Of a stretch of 64,000 nt of DNA, positions 17,279-26,839 are shown one piece after another. The stretch lies in the NCBI RefSeq assembly GCF_002007485.1, contig NZ_CP015820.1, positions 186,001-250,000 of the forward strand, written 5' to 3'. The stretch comes from Ditibartonella apihabitans. GTDB lineage: Bacteria > Pseudomonadota > Alphaproteobacteria > Rhizobiales > Rhizobiaceae. A program made the position numbers and the translations under genes. Numbering within the stretch: the first letter of the stretch is position 1; each line of letters begins with the position of its first letter. A model generated the notes under the pieces. The model ran no database searches, was not told the origin of the DNA, and saw only the letters and a list, made by a program, of their open reading frames with translations.

Positions 17279-18358
17279 ATGGCCATGACACTTCTAACCA
17301 ATAATACAGATCAGCTTTATGAAGCTCTGATCAACCGTGATCGCTCCTATGACGGGCATGTCTTTGTTTGCGTGACAACGACAGGTATTTTTTGTCGTCT
17401 GTCATGTCCGGCGCGAAAGCCCAAGCGGGAAAACGTCTTTTTTTGTGATAGTGCGGCTGCATGTCTCGAACAGGGCTATCGGCCATGTCTAAAATGCCAT
17501 CCGCTCGAAGCAGGTGGTCACGTTGATCCGCTTTTTCGTAATTTGATGGCAAGACTTGATGAAAATCCCGATCACATATGGTCGGAAGACGATATTGTAC
17601 GGATGGGATTTGACCCTTCCACGGTGCGGCGCATTTTCAAGCGCCAGATAGGCATGACATTTCTCGAATTTGCGCGCTTGAAAAGAGCAAGCCGTGGTGC
17701 AGCGCTGCTTTCCCATGGTCAGCCGGTGATTGAAGCACAACTTTCCGCCGGTTACGATTCGGGTAGTGGCTTTCGTGAAGCAATTCTCAAGCTTATCGGT
17801 CATCCACCAAAAGCCATACAAAACCGCACTCTTTTAAAAGCGACGTGGATTGAAACGCCGATAGGCGAAATGCTTGCTGTCAGTGACCAACATGTCTTGC
17901 ATCTCTTGGAGTTTTTCGACCGCAAGGGGCTGTTGACGGAACTGAAAAAATTGCAAGCAGTCACCCGCTCTTCCATCAGTTTTGAAAGAACCGCGGTGAT
18001 CGACAAGGTAGAAACCGAGTTGGCCGATTATTATCAAGGAAAACGCTGCCGTTTTGAAACACCGCTTGCCAAAGTTTCTGGTGGCTTTGCACCTCTTGTC
18101 TGGGAGGCTTTGCGCAAAATACCGGCGGGAGAAACACGCTCTTACAGTGAATTGGCGCGCGCTTTGGATAGACCGACAGCCATGCGGGCTGTGGCGCGGG
18201 CAAACGGGCAAAACCAGATTGCAATTATCATCCCCTGTCATAGGGTGATCGGTGCAGATGGGACGCTTACCGGTTATGGTGGCGGTTTATGGCGTAAAGA
18301 CTGGCTTTTGCGCCATGAAAAAAGTATTTTACATAAAAGTCTGCTTGCTATTTTTTAG
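17279..18358 (+). CDS. ada: bifunctional Ada: methylation-responsive activator and O6-methylguanine-DNA methyltransferase
   Basis: A 359-residue protein with the full Ada layout. Residues 1-80 are the methylphosphotriester-accepting zinc domain, with Cys39 (GIFCRLSC), Cys43 and a C-x2-C pair near residues 70-73. Residues 95-180 are an AraC-type helix-turn-helix. The C-terminal 170 residues are the methyltransferase, with the active-site [10 protein letters not shown]. Methyl transfer to the N-terminal Cys turns the protein into an activator of the adaptive response. Start codon ATG 17279 (a second ATG two codons later is equally possible). No alkB or alkA gene lies next to it. Confidence 0.95.
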   Translation: MAMTLLTNNTDQLYEALINRDRSYDGHVFVCVTTTGIFCRLSCPARKPKRENVFFCDSAAACLEQGYRPCLKCHPLEAGGHVDPLFRNLMARLDENPDHIWSEDDIVRMGFDPSTVRRIFKRQIGMTFLEFARLKRASRGAALLSHGQPVIEAQLSAGYDSGSGFREAILKLIGHPPKAIQNRTLLKATWIETPIGEMLAVSDQHVLHLLEFFDRKGLLTELKKLQAVTRSSISFERTAVIDKVETELADYYQGKRCRFETPLAKVSGGFAPLVWEALRKIPAGETRSYSELARALDRPTAMRAVARANGQNQIAIIIPCHRVIGADGTLTGYGGGLWRKDWLLRHEKSILHKSLLAIF

Positions 18359-18423
18359 GCTCTGTTTTATGAGAACCCAGTTCAAGCCGTCCGGCAGGGC
18401 ATGCCGTGACGACTTTTATGCTT

Positions 18424-18447
18424 GTTCGTACTTTGGTCAGTACGAAC
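18424..18447 (+). promoter_or_regulatory. leader hairpin before rpmI
   Basis: GTTCGTACT (18424-18432) and AGTACGAAC (18439-18447) form a perfect 9-bp hairpin with a six-base loop, 26 bp before the rpmI start codon. There is no T run, so it is not a terminator. It may be part of an L20-type autoregulatory leader, but this is only inferred from its place. Confidence 0.35.
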
Positions 18448-18473
18448 ATCGATCACAACAATGGAGAAGCAAA

Positions 18474-18677
18474 ATGCCCAAAATGAAGACCAAATCGGCT
18501 GCCAAAAAGCGGTTCAAAATTACTGCTACAGGCAAAATCAAGGCAGCTGCCGCAGGCAAGCAGCATGGCATGATCAAACGTTCCAACCAGTTTTTGCGTG
18601 ATGCACGTGGCACCATGGTTCTTGGTGCACCCGACGCCAAGAAAATCATCAAAAACTATTTGCCGAACGGCCTTTAA
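18474..18677 (+). CDS. rpmI: 50S ribosomal protein L35
   Basis: A 67-residue basic protein starting [20 protein letters not shown], the L35 signature, with the usual [20 protein letters not shown] middle part. GGAGAAGCAAA precedes the ATG at 18474. The open frame extends far upstream but that part does not look coding. It forms an operon with rplT (26 bp apart). The usual infC neighbour is not in front; ada is. Confidence 0.97.
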   Translation: MPKMKTKSAAKKRFKITATGKIKAAAAGKQHGMIKRSNQFLRDARGTMVLGAPDAKKIIKNYLPNGL

Positions 18678-18703
18678 AAGTTAGCTCTTAAGGAGATTAT
18701 GAC

Positions 18704-19105
18704 ATGGCACGCGTAAAACGCGGCGTAACTGCACACGCCAAACACAAAAAAGTTATTAAACTTGCTGAAGGTTTCTACGGACGTCGTAAAAATACGATCC
18801 GTACAGCCAAAGCTGCTGTCGACCGTTCACGGCAATATGCCTATCGCGATCGCAAGAATCGCAAGCGCAGTTTCCGCGCATTGTGGATCCAGCGTATCAA
18901 TGCGGCTGTCCGTCTTGAGGGCTTGACCTATGGCCGTTTTATTGACGGTCTTGCCAAGGCAGGAATCGAGATCGACCGCAAGGTTCTTTCAGATATTGCT
19001 ATTCATGAGCCCGCAACATTCTCCAAGCTTGTTGCTTCGGCAAAAAAGGCATTGGAATATTTGAAGAAAACCACACCGAATGCTTTTGAAGGCGCCGTCA
19101 AGTAA
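18704..19105 (+). CDS. rplT: 50S ribosomal protein L20
   Basis: A 133-residue protein with the highly basic N-terminal arm ([31 protein letters not shown]) and globular part ([24 protein letters not shown]). It is an early assembly protein of the large subunit and, in other bacteria, the repressor of its own rpmI-rplT operon. AAGGAG lies upstream of the ATG. The length is slightly above E. coli L20. A terminator follows. Confidence 0.97.
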   Translation: MARVKRGVTAHAKHKKVIKLAEGFYGRRKNTIRTAKAAVDRSRQYAYRDRKNRKRSFRALWIQRINAAVRLEGLTYGRFIDGLAKAGIEIDRKVLSDIAIHEPATFSKLVASAKKALEYLKKTTPNAFEGAVK

Positions 19106-19144
19106 GCCGGTCGCGTTCCTTTAAAAAACAGAACATTCTTTCGG

Positions 19145-19185
19145 AACCCGCACTGGTTTAAGCCGGTTGCGGGTTTTTGTTTTTG
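19145..19185 (+). terminator. rho-independent terminator after rplT
   Basis: AACCCGC (19145-19151) pairs with GCGGGTT (19169-19175), with an inner CTGG/CCGG helix, followed by TTTTTGTTTTTG. Confidence 0.85.
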
Positions 19186-19192
19186 AGGCGTT

Positions 19193-20014
19193 ATGAGCGA
19201 GATAAATCCTTTCATATCCAAGCCGCTGAGCGATACTGACAAGAAGCTTTTTCAATCTTGTGAGGGCAAGCGCATTGCCAGCGTCATGCGCGATGGCAAA
19301 AAGGTCTGGATCAAGCGGCAGGGAATCGAAAAGCGTCCGTGGGGCAAGCGGCTTCATGGCAGTTTATCGTTTTTATTACCGGCAGCTTTTATGAAATCTT
19401 CGCCATTGCGTGACGCTCTCGCCATGAACGGGCAGGAAATACGCAAAATTGAAAAGTTCAGGAAGGCAGGTATCGCTGTTCCTGAAATTCTAGCTGTTGA
19501 TGGACCGGCTTTGATGATTTCCGATGTTGGCCAAACGGTGCAAAAACGCCTTGATTTTTTAAAAAAGAACGATGGCGAGGCATACGAGAAATTATTGATT
19601 CAATGCGGTGAAGCTTTGGGCAAAGTACATCACGCCGGACTTGTCCACGGCAGGCCGCATCCGCGTGATATGTTTATGGCAGGAAATGAGCTGGGTTTTT
19701 TCGATTTCGAGGAAGAGCCGGAAGCCGTGATGCCAATTCCCACAGCGCAGGCGCGTGATGCGTGGTTGTTATTTTTTCAAGTGTCGGCACAATCGCTTGA
19801 AAAAAATAAAACCGATCATGTGGCTTTCGAGGCGTGGAAAAAGCAGGTTTCCCCTGAAACCTTGAAACAACTTGAAAAAATTGTCCGGTTTTTTTCTATT
19901 TTTATTACTCCGTTGAAGTTGGCCAGGTTTATTTATCTTGGTGGTGATGGCAAACGTATGTTAAGCGCTACGGAGTTTCTTTCTTCCAATTTGAAAAACA
20001 GACATCCACTTTAA
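19193..20014 (+). CDS. kinase-like protein (Bud32/lipopolysaccharide-kinase type)
   Basis: A 273-residue protein with a protein-kinase-like fold. The catalytic-loop motif appears as HHAGLVHGRPHPRDMF (about 156-170), and the metal-binding motif as LGFFDFEEEPE (about 174-185), in the style of RIO/Bud32/WaaP kinases. The N-terminal lobe has KKVWIKRQGI with a plausible ATP-binding Lys. The substrate is unknown: it could phosphorylate a lipopolysaccharide sugar or a protein. It sits between rplT (after the terminator) and pheS, 15 bp from pheS, so it is probably transcribed with pheST. Confidence 0.65.
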   Translation: MSEINPFISKPLSDTDKKLFQSCEGKRIASVMRDGKKVWIKRQGIEKRPWGKRLHGSLSFLLPAAFMKSSPLRDALAMNGQEIRKIEKFRKAGIAVPEILAVDGPALMISDVGQTVQKRLDFLKKNDGEAYEKLLIQCGEALGKVHHAGLVHGRPHPRDMFMAGNELGFFDFEEEPEAVMPIPTAQARDAWLLFFQVSAQSLEKNKTDHVAFEAWKKQVSPETLKQLEKIVRFFSIFITPLKLARFIYLGGDGKRMLSATEFLSSNLKNRHPL

Positions 20015-20029
20015 AGAACAGGCAAAGAC

Positions 20030-21115
20030 ATGAACGACATTGATAGTCTGGAAAAAGAAATCTGTGCGGCAATCGACGCTGCACAAGACGAGCAGGCACT
20101 GGAAGCAGTGCGTGTCAGCGCCCTCGGTAAAAAGGGTAGTGTTTCGGAAAAACTTAAAAGCCTTGGTGGTATGAGCGCAGAAGAGCGCCAGAAAGCCGGA
20201 CCGGTGATAAACGGTTTGAAAAATCGGGTTTTAGAGCTTTTGGGCGAAAAACGTACGGCATTGAAGCGGGCAGCAACGGAGGCGCGGCTCAAAAACGAAA
20301 CAGTCGATGTTACATTGCCGGTTCGCCTTTCCCCTGAAGCGCGTGGTCGTATCCACCCTATTTCTCAGGTGATTGACGAGATTACCGCCATTTACGCCGA
20401 TATGGGCTTTTCCATTGCCGAAGGGCCGGATATCGAGACCGATTATTATAACTTTACCGCACTCAATTTTCCGGAAGGCCATCCTGCCCGCGAAATGCAT
20501 GATACCTTCTTTTTCAATCCCGACGAGAAAGGTGAAAAGCGGCTTTTGCGCACGCATACATCGCCTGTTCAGGTTCGTACGATGGAAAAACAAAAACCCC
20601 CAATTCGCATTATCATTCCGGGAAAAACCTATCGTATGGATTCGGATGCCACCCATTCGCCGATGTTCCATCAGGTAGAAGGGCTGGTTGTCGATAAAAA
20701 GTCGACCATTGCCAATATTATGTGGGTGCATGAAGAATTCTGTAAGGCGTTTTTTGAAGTACCTTCGTTGAAGATGCGTTTTCGCCCTTCGTTCTTTCCT
20801 TTCACCGAACCGTCTATGGAAGTCGATATTCAATGTGACCGCTCCGGTACAGAAGTAAAATTCGGCGAGGGCAATGACTGGCTCGAAATATTGGGCTGCG
20901 GCATGGTGCACCCGAATGTGTTGAAAAATGTCGGCTTCGATCCGGATGAATATCAGGGCTTTGCCTGGGGCATGGGAATCGACCGTATCGCTATGTTGAA
21001 ATATGGCATGCCGGATTTGCGGGCATTTTTTGATGCCGATATACGCTGGATCCAACATTACGGTTTCCGTCCGCTTGATGTGCCGACGCTTTTTGGCGGT
21101 CTCAGCAATTCATAA
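20030..21115 (+). CDS. pheS: phenylalanyl-tRNA synthetase alpha subunit
   Basis: A 361-residue class II aminoacyl-tRNA synthetase subunit. The N-terminal coiled coil (about 1-85) contacts tRNA. The catalytic core follows, with [32 protein letters not shown] motif, [24 protein letters not shown] (motif 2 region) and [15 protein letters not shown] (motif 3). It joins with PheT as an alpha2-beta2 enzyme that charges tRNA(Phe). It lies 42 bp upstream of pheT. Length normal. Confidence 0.97.
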   Translation: MNDIDSLEKEICAAIDAAQDEQALEAVRVSALGKKGSVSEKLKSLGGMSAEERQKAGPVINGLKNRVLELLGEKRTALKRAATEARLKNETVDVTLPVRLSPEARGRIHPISQVIDEITAIYADMGFSIAEGPDIETDYYNFTALNFPEGHPAREMHDTFFFNPDEKGEKRLLRTHTSPVQVRTMEKQKPPIRIIIPGKTYRMDSDATHSPMFHQVEGLVVDKKSTIANIMWVHEEFCKAFFEVPSLKMRFRPSFFPFTEPSMEVDIQCDRSGTEVKFGEGNDWLEILGCGMVHPNVLKNVGFDPDEYQGFAWGMGIDRIAMLKYGMPDLRAFFDADIRWIQHYGFRPLDVPTLFGGLSNS

Positions 21116-21157
21116 ACTCACACCCGCGTCTTGCGTTTTGAAAAGAGGTTTTGAACA

Positions 21158-23572
21158 ATGAAATTTACTTTGTCCTGGTTGAAAGATCATCTGGAGACAG
21201 ACGCATCGCTCGGCGAGATTTGTGACCGGCTTACCGATATAGGCCTTGAGGTTGATAGCGTCGATGACCGCAAAAGCTTTGAAGTTTTTGTAATTGCCAA
21301 AGTTTTGACAGCCAAAAAACATCCCGATTCCGATCATTTGCAGATTTTGACTGTCGATACGGGGGAGAATAAGCCACTTCAGGTGGTTTGTGGTGCTCCT
21401 AATGCTAAGGCGGGGTTGATCGGGGTTTTCGCTCCTCCGGGAGCTTATATTCCGGGGCTTGATGTCACATTGTCGGTCGGAAAAATCCGTGGTGTCGAAA
21501 GTTTCGGCATGATGTGTTCCGAACGCGAGCTTGAACTTTCAAATGAACATAACGGCATTATCGAACTCGGCTCCGATGCACCTGTCGGCAAATCATTTGC
21601 AGCCTTTTATGGTCTGAACGACCCGCTTATTGATGTCGGCCTCACGCCGAACCGGCCGGATTGTACAGGTGTTTATGGCATTGCCCGCGATCTTGCAGCA
21701 AGTGGCATCGGCAAATTGAAGCCGCTTCAAGTTCCTTCTATTTCCGGCGAAGGAGAGCCATCGGTCACAGTGTCGCTCGATTTTGGTGACGCCGCACCTT
21801 TGTGTCTCGGCTTTTCATGGCGTGAAATTCGCGATGTTAACAATGTCCAGTCACCCAAATGGATGCAACGCCGTCTCACTGCTATCGGGTTGCGCCCGAT
21901 CAATGCACTTGTCGATATGACCAATTACATCACGGTTGATCTCGGCCGTCCGCTCCATGTTTTTGATGCCGATAAGGTAAAAGGAAAGCTCACCGTCCGT
22001 CGTGGGCGCAAGGGTGATAAACTCCTTGCCCTTAACGGCAAGGAATATGAATTGGGGCCGGATAATTGCGTTATTGCCGATGACAATGGTGTTGAATCTA
22101 TCGGTGGCATAATGGGCGGCGAGGCAACAGGATGCGATGAAAACACGAAAAATGTTATCATTGAATCGGCTTTGTGGGACCCGCGCAATGTTGCGGCGAC
22201 AGGGCGCTCTTTTGGCATTGTTTCGGATGCACGTTATCGTTTTGAACGCGGTGTCGATCCGGAATTTATGGAACCGGGACTTGCCTTTGCCACCGAGATG
22301 GCCATGAAACTCTGTGGTGGCAAGCCTTCAAAAGCCCATATTATCGGGGAAAAGAGCGTTGAACAAAAAGTAATTAAGTTCCCGTTTGCCGAAATCAAAC
22401 GTTTGACCGGTCTGGAATTAAGCCATGAAGCGGCAAAAACCATATTGCAGCACCTCGGCTTTGTTGTGGAGGGTAAAGGTGATGTTGTCACGGTAACAGT
22501 GCCAACATGGCGTCCCGATATTGATGGCAAGGCTGATCTTGTTGAAGAAGTTATGCGTATCCATGGGCTGAACAATATCAAGCCGGAACCATTGGAACGG
22601 CCGTCTTCTGTAAGCGGGCAAATTCTTACCACAATACAGATAAGGCAGCGTTCCGCACGTCGTGCTCTGGCTTCTCGCGGATTGATGGAAGCAATCACAT
22701 GGTCTTTCATTTCGGAAAAACAGGCCAAAGCATTTGGCGGCGGCAAGCCTGAATTGAAGCTATTGAACCCGATTGCTGCCGATATGTCGGATATGCGTCC
22801 TTCACTGCTTCCGGGACTGATTGCAGCTGCCCAGCGTAATGCCGACCGTGGCTTTCCCGATCTCGGCCTATTTGAGATCTCGGCAACCTTTGAAGGCAAT
22901 ACGCCCGAGAAACAAAGGCGCGTTGCTGGTGGTATCCGCCGTGGTACTTACAAGCTTGATGGTTCAGGACGTTTTTGGGCCGGTTCTGCCAAACCGGTCG
23001 ATGTTTTTGATGCCAAGGCCGATGCACTTTGTGTGCTCGACGCTTGCGGGCTTGATGCTTCAAAGGTGCAGATAGAAGCGGGTGCGCCTGAATGGTATCA
23101 TCCGGGGCGTTCGGGCGTTATCAAATTGGGGCCGAAGATTATTCTTGGTACGTTTGGCGAATTCCACCCCGATACGCTTGAGGAACTCGATGTAGCCGGA
23201 CCATTGTGCGGTTTTGAAGTCTATATTGACCGTATTCCCGAACCGCGCAAGAAGGCAACCAAAACACGCCCGCCTTTGGTGCTGTCGCCATATCAGATGA
23301 TACGGCGCGATTTTGCTTTTGTTATGGATAAATCTGTGAATGCTGCCACGGTCATTCGTGCGGCAAGCGGTGCCGATAAAAAGCTTATCCAGTCTGTCGA
23401 GATATTTGATGTCTTCGAGGGGGCGAGCCTTGGTGAAGACAAGAAATCGATTGCGATCGAAGTGGCAATCCAGCCGCATGAACGCACTTTGACAGATGAA
23501 GATATTGAAGCTCTGGCGAAAAAAATTATCGATAATGTTGCGAAATCGACCGGAGCGACATTGCGCCAGTAA
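21158..23572 (+). CDS. pheT: phenylalanyl-tRNA synthetase beta subunit
   Basis: An 804-residue subunit with the expected domain order: a tRNA-binding OB fold (about 40-150), the B3/B4 editing domain (about 210-370) that hydrolyses mis-charged Tyr-tRNA(Phe), B5 (about 400-475), the catalytic-like core, and a C-terminal ferredoxin-like anticodon-binding domain (about 710-804) starting [22 protein letters not shown] precedes the ATG. It ends the rplT-downstream operon at the terminator at 23623. Confidence 0.97.
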   Translation: MKFTLSWLKDHLETDASLGEICDRLTDIGLEVDSVDDRKSFEVFVIAKVLTAKKHPDSDHLQILTVDTGENKPLQVVCGAPNAKAGLIGVFAPPGAYIPGLDVTLSVGKIRGVESFGMMCSERELELSNEHNGIIELGSDAPVGKSFAAFYGLNDPLIDVGLTPNRPDCTGVYGIARDLAASGIGKLKPLQVPSISGEGEPSVTVSLDFGDAAPLCLGFSWREIRDVNNVQSPKWMQRRLTAIGLRPINALVDMTNYITVDLGRPLHVFDADKVKGKLTVRRGRKGDKLLALNGKEYELGPDNCVIADDNGVESIGGIMGGEATGCDENTKNVIIESALWDPRNVAATGRSFGIVSDARYRFERGVDPEFMEPGLAFATEMAMKLCGGKPSKAHIIGEKSVEQKVIKFPFAEIKRLTGLELSHEAAKTILQHLGFVVEGKGDVVTVTVPTWRPDIDGKADLVEEVMRIHGLNNIKPEPLERPSSVSGQILTTIQIRQRSARRALASRGLMEAITWSFISEKQAKAFGGGKPELKLLNPIAADMSDMRPSLLPGLIAAAQRNADRGFPDLGLFEISATFEGNTPEKQRRVAGGIRRGTYKLDGSGRFWAGSAKPVDVFDAKADALCVLDACGLDASKVQIEAGAPEWYHPGRSGVIKLGPKIILGTFGEFHPDTLEELDVAGPLCGFEVYIDRIPEPRKKATKTRPPLVLSPYQMIRRDFAFVMDKSVNAATVIRAASGADKKLIQSVEIFDVFEGASLGEDKKSIAIEVAIQPHERTLTDEDIEALAKKIIDNVAKSTGATLRQ

Positions 23573-23622
23573 TTTTTCTTGATCTTAAGGGTCGAGAGAA
23601 GAATTTCTATAAAAAAAGTGAG

Positions 23623-23652
23623 GGGGCAAAGCTTATTTGCCCCTTCATTTTA
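23623..23652 (+). terminator. rho-independent terminator after pheT
   Basis: GGGGCAAA (23623-23630) and TTTGCCCC (23636-23643), loop of five, then TTCATTTTAT. Confidence 0.8.
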
Positions 23653-23909
23653 TCGGTCGATGTCGAAAGAAACTAGTCGTATAAAACCGGCTATTCTCTT
23701 TCGAATTTTTGATATTCGAATATAAAAATAGCCTTTAATACTGTTATTTTTGAAATATTTTCGAGCCAAATATGCCCCTCCCGACCGAAAACAGATTTTG
23801 TCTTTTTCATAAAAATAACGAGTACTTTAAAAAACGGGACGCTTTGTCTTGATGTCGCCGGTTGAAAGCGAATAGACGTTTTCTGCGCTTCAGGTGATCG
23901 GAGCTAGAA

Positions 23910-24098
23910 ATGGCCGAGACACGGCTCATAATCGTTCCTGATCAATATGTGTTTCTTGCGTCACTAAAAAATCGAGGCTTTTCTATCGGGGATGGTCATC
24001 CATATTCCGGATTAAAATACGATTCTCTGGAATTTTTGGCTCCGGAATTTTTGGCTCCGGAATTTTTTTGGCACTGGAATTTTTTGGTTAAATTTTAA
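23910..24098 (+). CDS. possible 62-residue protein with tandem repeat, unknown
   Basis: MAETRLIIVPDQYVFLASL begins a 62-codon frame with a good ribosome binding site (GGAG, six bases before the ATG) and a small terminator 10 bp after the stop. Codons 40-60 come from a 15-bp tandem repeat, giving EFLAPEFLAPEFFWHWNFL. No family recognised; it may be a real small gene, or a remnant extended by repeat growth. The signals either side are what keep it in the list. Confidence 0.3.
   Translation: MAETRLIIVPDQYVFLASLKNRGFSIGDGHPYSGLKYDSLEFLAPEFLAPEFFWHWNFLVKF
24026..24087 (+). repeat. 15-bp tandem repeat, four imperfect copies
   Basis: Copies at 24026-24040 (TCTGGAATTTTTGGC), 24041-24055 (TCCGGAATTTTTGGC), 24056-24072 (two extra T) and 24073-24087 (ACTGGAATTTTTTGG). 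Copies 3 and 4 carry T-run length changes, as expected from slippage. Confidence 0.9.
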
Positions 24099-24107
24099 AA
24101 AACTGTT

Positions 24108-24127
24108 AAACCGCCATTGCGGTTTTT
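24108..24127 (+). terminator. small rho-independent terminator
   Basis: AAACCGC (24108-24114), loop CATT, GCGGTTT (24119-24125) running into a T5 tract. It lies just after the doubtful ORF ending at 24098. Confidence 0.6.
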
Positions 24128-24461
24128 AGTGCCTCATTGGTTTGGTGCAGGTTTTTCCGTTGGGTAGAACGGGAAACGCCCTTTCTTCAATTCTTTAAGG
24201 CTCATAATTTTTTACTTGATTGGAATGCGGTTTTTCCCGAATGAGTTGGCCATTATCGAGGAAATTACGATACTGTATAAAACCGGAAGTTGATAAAAAG
24301 CATTTTTACGACATTAAATTTTCGTTTTTTGATCCCGATCAACAATGGATTTCTTCTAACCTGGCGCATGTTGTGATTTATTCGCTTTACAGTTGACATT
24401 TGTTTTCTTCCATATTCTATCTTTTAAAAAACAAAAACCATCCTTGTCGAAAGTCGATTAA

Positions 24462-25964
24462 ATGAAAAAAGAAAAACACTATGATCTTTTTGTTATAGGT
24501 GGTGGCGTCAACGGTTGTGGTGTCGCCCGCGATGCTGTTGGCCGTGGCTATTCCGTCGGTCTGGCGGAAATGAATGATCTTGCGTCAGGTACGTCCAGTG
24601 CCTCTACCAAGCTTATTCATGGTGGTTTGCGCTATCTCGAACAATATGCCTTCCGTCTGGTCAGAGAAGCATTGATGGAACGTGAGGTGATCTGGCACAT
24701 GGCACCTCATCTCGTTCGTCCTTTGCGCTTTATACTGCCTTATAACAAAGGATTGCGTCCTGCATGGATGCTGCGTTTGGGTTTATTCATTTACGATCAT
24801 CTGGGAAGCCGTCATCAGGAATTGTGGCGGACCAAGGTTCTTGATCTTACCAAAGAATATAGTGAATCTCTGAAACCCGGTTTCGTCAAAGGGTTCGAAT
24901 ATTCCGATGCCCGTGTTGATGATGCGCGTCTGGTTGTTGCCAATGCCCGTCATGCGGCAAGACTGGGCGCAGACATCATGGTGCGCACCGAAGTTGTCTC
25001 GCTTAAAGCCGATGGCAAGAAATGGAAAATCGGCCTTAAAAACAAATTGAATGGTGAAGAGTGGACAGTTACTGCCGATTATCTTGCAAATATGGCGGGC
25101 CCATGGATTAATCACGTCTTGCAGGATGCTTTGGGCTTTAAAGGCCACCCGCCGGTTCGTCTGGTTAAAGGGTCGCACATTGTTGTGCCAAAACTTTATC
25201 AACATGACCGCGCTTTTATTTTCCAGAACAAGGATGGAAGAATTGTTTTTGCCATTCCTTATCAGGAAGATTTTACGCTGATTGGAACAACCGACTGCGA
25301 TTATAAAGGTGATCCGGCGAAGGTTCATATCAGTGACGAAGAGATTGATTATATCTGTTCGGCTGCAAGCGAATATTTCACCAAACCGGTTTTGCGCGAT
25401 TCTATCGTTTGGGCTTATTCGGGTGTTCGCCCGCTTTATGACGACGGTGCTTCAAAAGCACAGGAAGCAACGCGCGATTATGTTTTGAAAGAAATGCGGG
25501 AAAATGATGGTGCTGTCATGCTGAATGCATTTGGCGGCAAAATCACCACGTTCCGTAAATTGTCGGAAGACGCTCTGGTCTTTATCGAAAAAGCTTTGGG
25601 TAAGCGCAAACCTGCATGGACTGCCGAAGTCAGCCTTCCGGGTGGCGATTTCCCGCATGATTCGCTTTCAGTCATGGAAGCGAGAGTTGCCAGTATTTTG
25701 CCCGATCTCGATGCAAAAACCCATCGCCGTCTGGCAAGAAACTACGGCACAGAAGCCCTGGAAATTTTTGACAATGGCAAAAAAGACAAGGGACAACATT
25801 TTGGACACGGCCTTTATGAGGCCGAGGTTCAATGGATGATGCGTGAAGAATGGGCAAAGGATGTCGACGATGTCTTGTGGCGTCGTTCGAAACTGGGCCT
25901 CTATTTTAATGACGAAGAAAAAGAAGCTTTAAGACAATACCTTGAAAAACATAAAACTATCTAA
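24462..25964 (+). CDS. glpD: aerobic glycerol-3-phosphate dehydrogenase
   Basis: A 500-residue flavoprotein that oxidises sn-glycerol-3-phosphate to dihydroxyacetone phosphate and passes electrons to quinone at the inner membrane. The N-terminus has the FAD-binding DLFVIGGGVNGCGVARDAVGRG (GxGxxG) and LASGTSSASTKLIHGGLRYLEQ signatures of the GlpD family. Further motifs are IGTTDCDY and SGVRPLYDD. A C-terminal GlpO/GlpD cap domain is present (about 385-500). It starts the glpD-glpF-glpK operon (57 and 46 bp gaps); a TTGACA lies about 65 bp upstream. Start at ATG 24462, though the ribosome binding site is weak. Confidence 0.96.
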   Translation: MKKEKHYDLFVIGGGVNGCGVARDAVGRGYSVGLAEMNDLASGTSSASTKLIHGGLRYLEQYAFRLVREALMEREVIWHMAPHLVRPLRFILPYNKGLRPAWMLRLGLFIYDHLGSRHQELWRTKVLDLTKEYSESLKPGFVKGFEYSDARVDDARLVVANARHAARLGADIMVRTEVVSLKADGKKWKIGLKNKLNGEEWTVTADYLANMAGPWINHVLQDALGFKGHPPVRLVKGSHIVVPKLYQHDRAFIFQNKDGRIVFAIPYQEDFTLIGTTDCDYKGDPAKVHISDEEIDYICSAASEYFTKPVLRDSIVWAYSGVRPLYDDGASKAQEATRDYVLKEMRENDGAVMLNAFGGKITTFRKLSEDALVFIEKALGKRKPAWTAEVSLPGGDFPHDSLSVMEARVASILPDLDAKTHRRLARNYGTEALEIFDNGKKDKGQHFGHGLYEAEVQWMMREEWAKDVDDVLWRRSKLGLYFNDEEKEALRQYLEKHKTI

Positions 25965-26020
25965 AAGGTTCGCCGTCTACTGAAGTAAAGCTGGTCAGAC
26001 TGCAAACCAGGGGAGAAAAC

Positions 26021-26794
26021 ATGTCTGATGTGAATACTTTACGTGATGAATGCGTTGCGGAATTTGCCGGCACATTTTTGTTTCTGGCCCTCGGAATGGG
26101 GTGCGTTGCAGGATTGAAATTGGCCGGCGCCGCTTACGGACAATGGGAAATCAGCATTATCTGGGGGTTGGCTGTTGCACTTGCAGCCTATCTGACAGGG
26201 GGTGTTTCGGGGGCTCACCTCAATCCTTCGGTCACTTTTGCACTGGCTTTCTTTGCAAAATTTCCAAAACAAAAAATATTGCCTTATATCATTTCGCAAT
26301 TTTTGGGTGCGTTTGTTGCAGCCGCCGTTGTCTATGGACTTTACTATAATCTCTTCTCGGCAAAAACACTTGATACAGCCGGTGTTTTTACCACTTTTCC
26401 AAATCCCCACATCACTCTCTCACAAGCCTTTATGACAGAATTTTTTATCACGGCTGTCTTGGTGGCGGTGATTTTAGGTTTGAGTGATGATGGCAACGGT
26501 TTGCCGCGTGGTGCCTTGGTTGCATTTCTTGTCGGTATACTGGTTGCTGTGCTTGGCGGTGCTTTTGGTCCGCTGACAGGATTTGCAATGAATGCCGCAC
26601 GTGATTTTGGGCCCCGCCTCTTTGCTTATTTCGCCGGTTGGGGCAATGGCGTTATGACAGGAAATAGGGAAATTCCATATTTTCTCGTTCCGCTTATTGC
26701 GCCCGTCATCGGAGGATGCGTGGGAGCTGCCTTCTATACGAAATTGATCGGCGAGCCTCTTGCCCGCAGACAATCGAAATCATTGGCAAAATAA
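26021..26794 (+). CDS. glpF: glycerol uptake facilitator (aquaporin family) with unusual NPA motifs
   Basis: A 257-residue six-helix channel of the aquaglyceroporin type; context (glpD, glpK) says glycerol uptake. The half-helix loops read GAHLNPSVTFAL (residues 65-76) and GFAMNAARDFGPRL (187-200). Thus the first NPA motif is NPS and the second is NAA, although the Arg after it and the RDFGPR signature of GlpF are kept. GGGGAGA lies before the ATG. It is the middle gene of glpDFK. Whether the substitutions change selectivity cannot be told here. Confidence 0.93.
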   Translation: MSDVNTLRDECVAEFAGTFLFLALGMGCVAGLKLAGAAYGQWEISIIWGLAVALAAYLTGGVSGAHLNPSVTFALAFFAKFPKQKILPYIISQFLGAFVAAAVVYGLYYNLFSAKTLDTAGVFTTFPNPHITLSQAFMTEFFITAVLVAVILGLSDDGNGLPRGALVAFLVGILVAVLGGAFGPLTGFAMNAARDFGPRLFAYFAGWGNGVMTGNREIPYFLVPLIAPVIGGCVGAAFYTKLIGEPLARRQSKSLAK

Positions 26795-26839
26795 TTAGCA
26801 AGACAATTGATCATTTTTCTATAGGACAGGGAGGCTTTC

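Larger units (their letters stand above)
23573..24461. other. gap between pheT and glpD with terminators, a tandem repeat and a doubtful small ORF
   Basis: About 890 bp. It holds the pheT terminator, a possible 62-codon gene (23910-24098) whose 3' half is a 15-bp tandem repeat, a second small terminator right after that ORF, and the glpD promoter region with TTGACA at 24393-24398. I see no larger gene. Confidence 0.6.
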
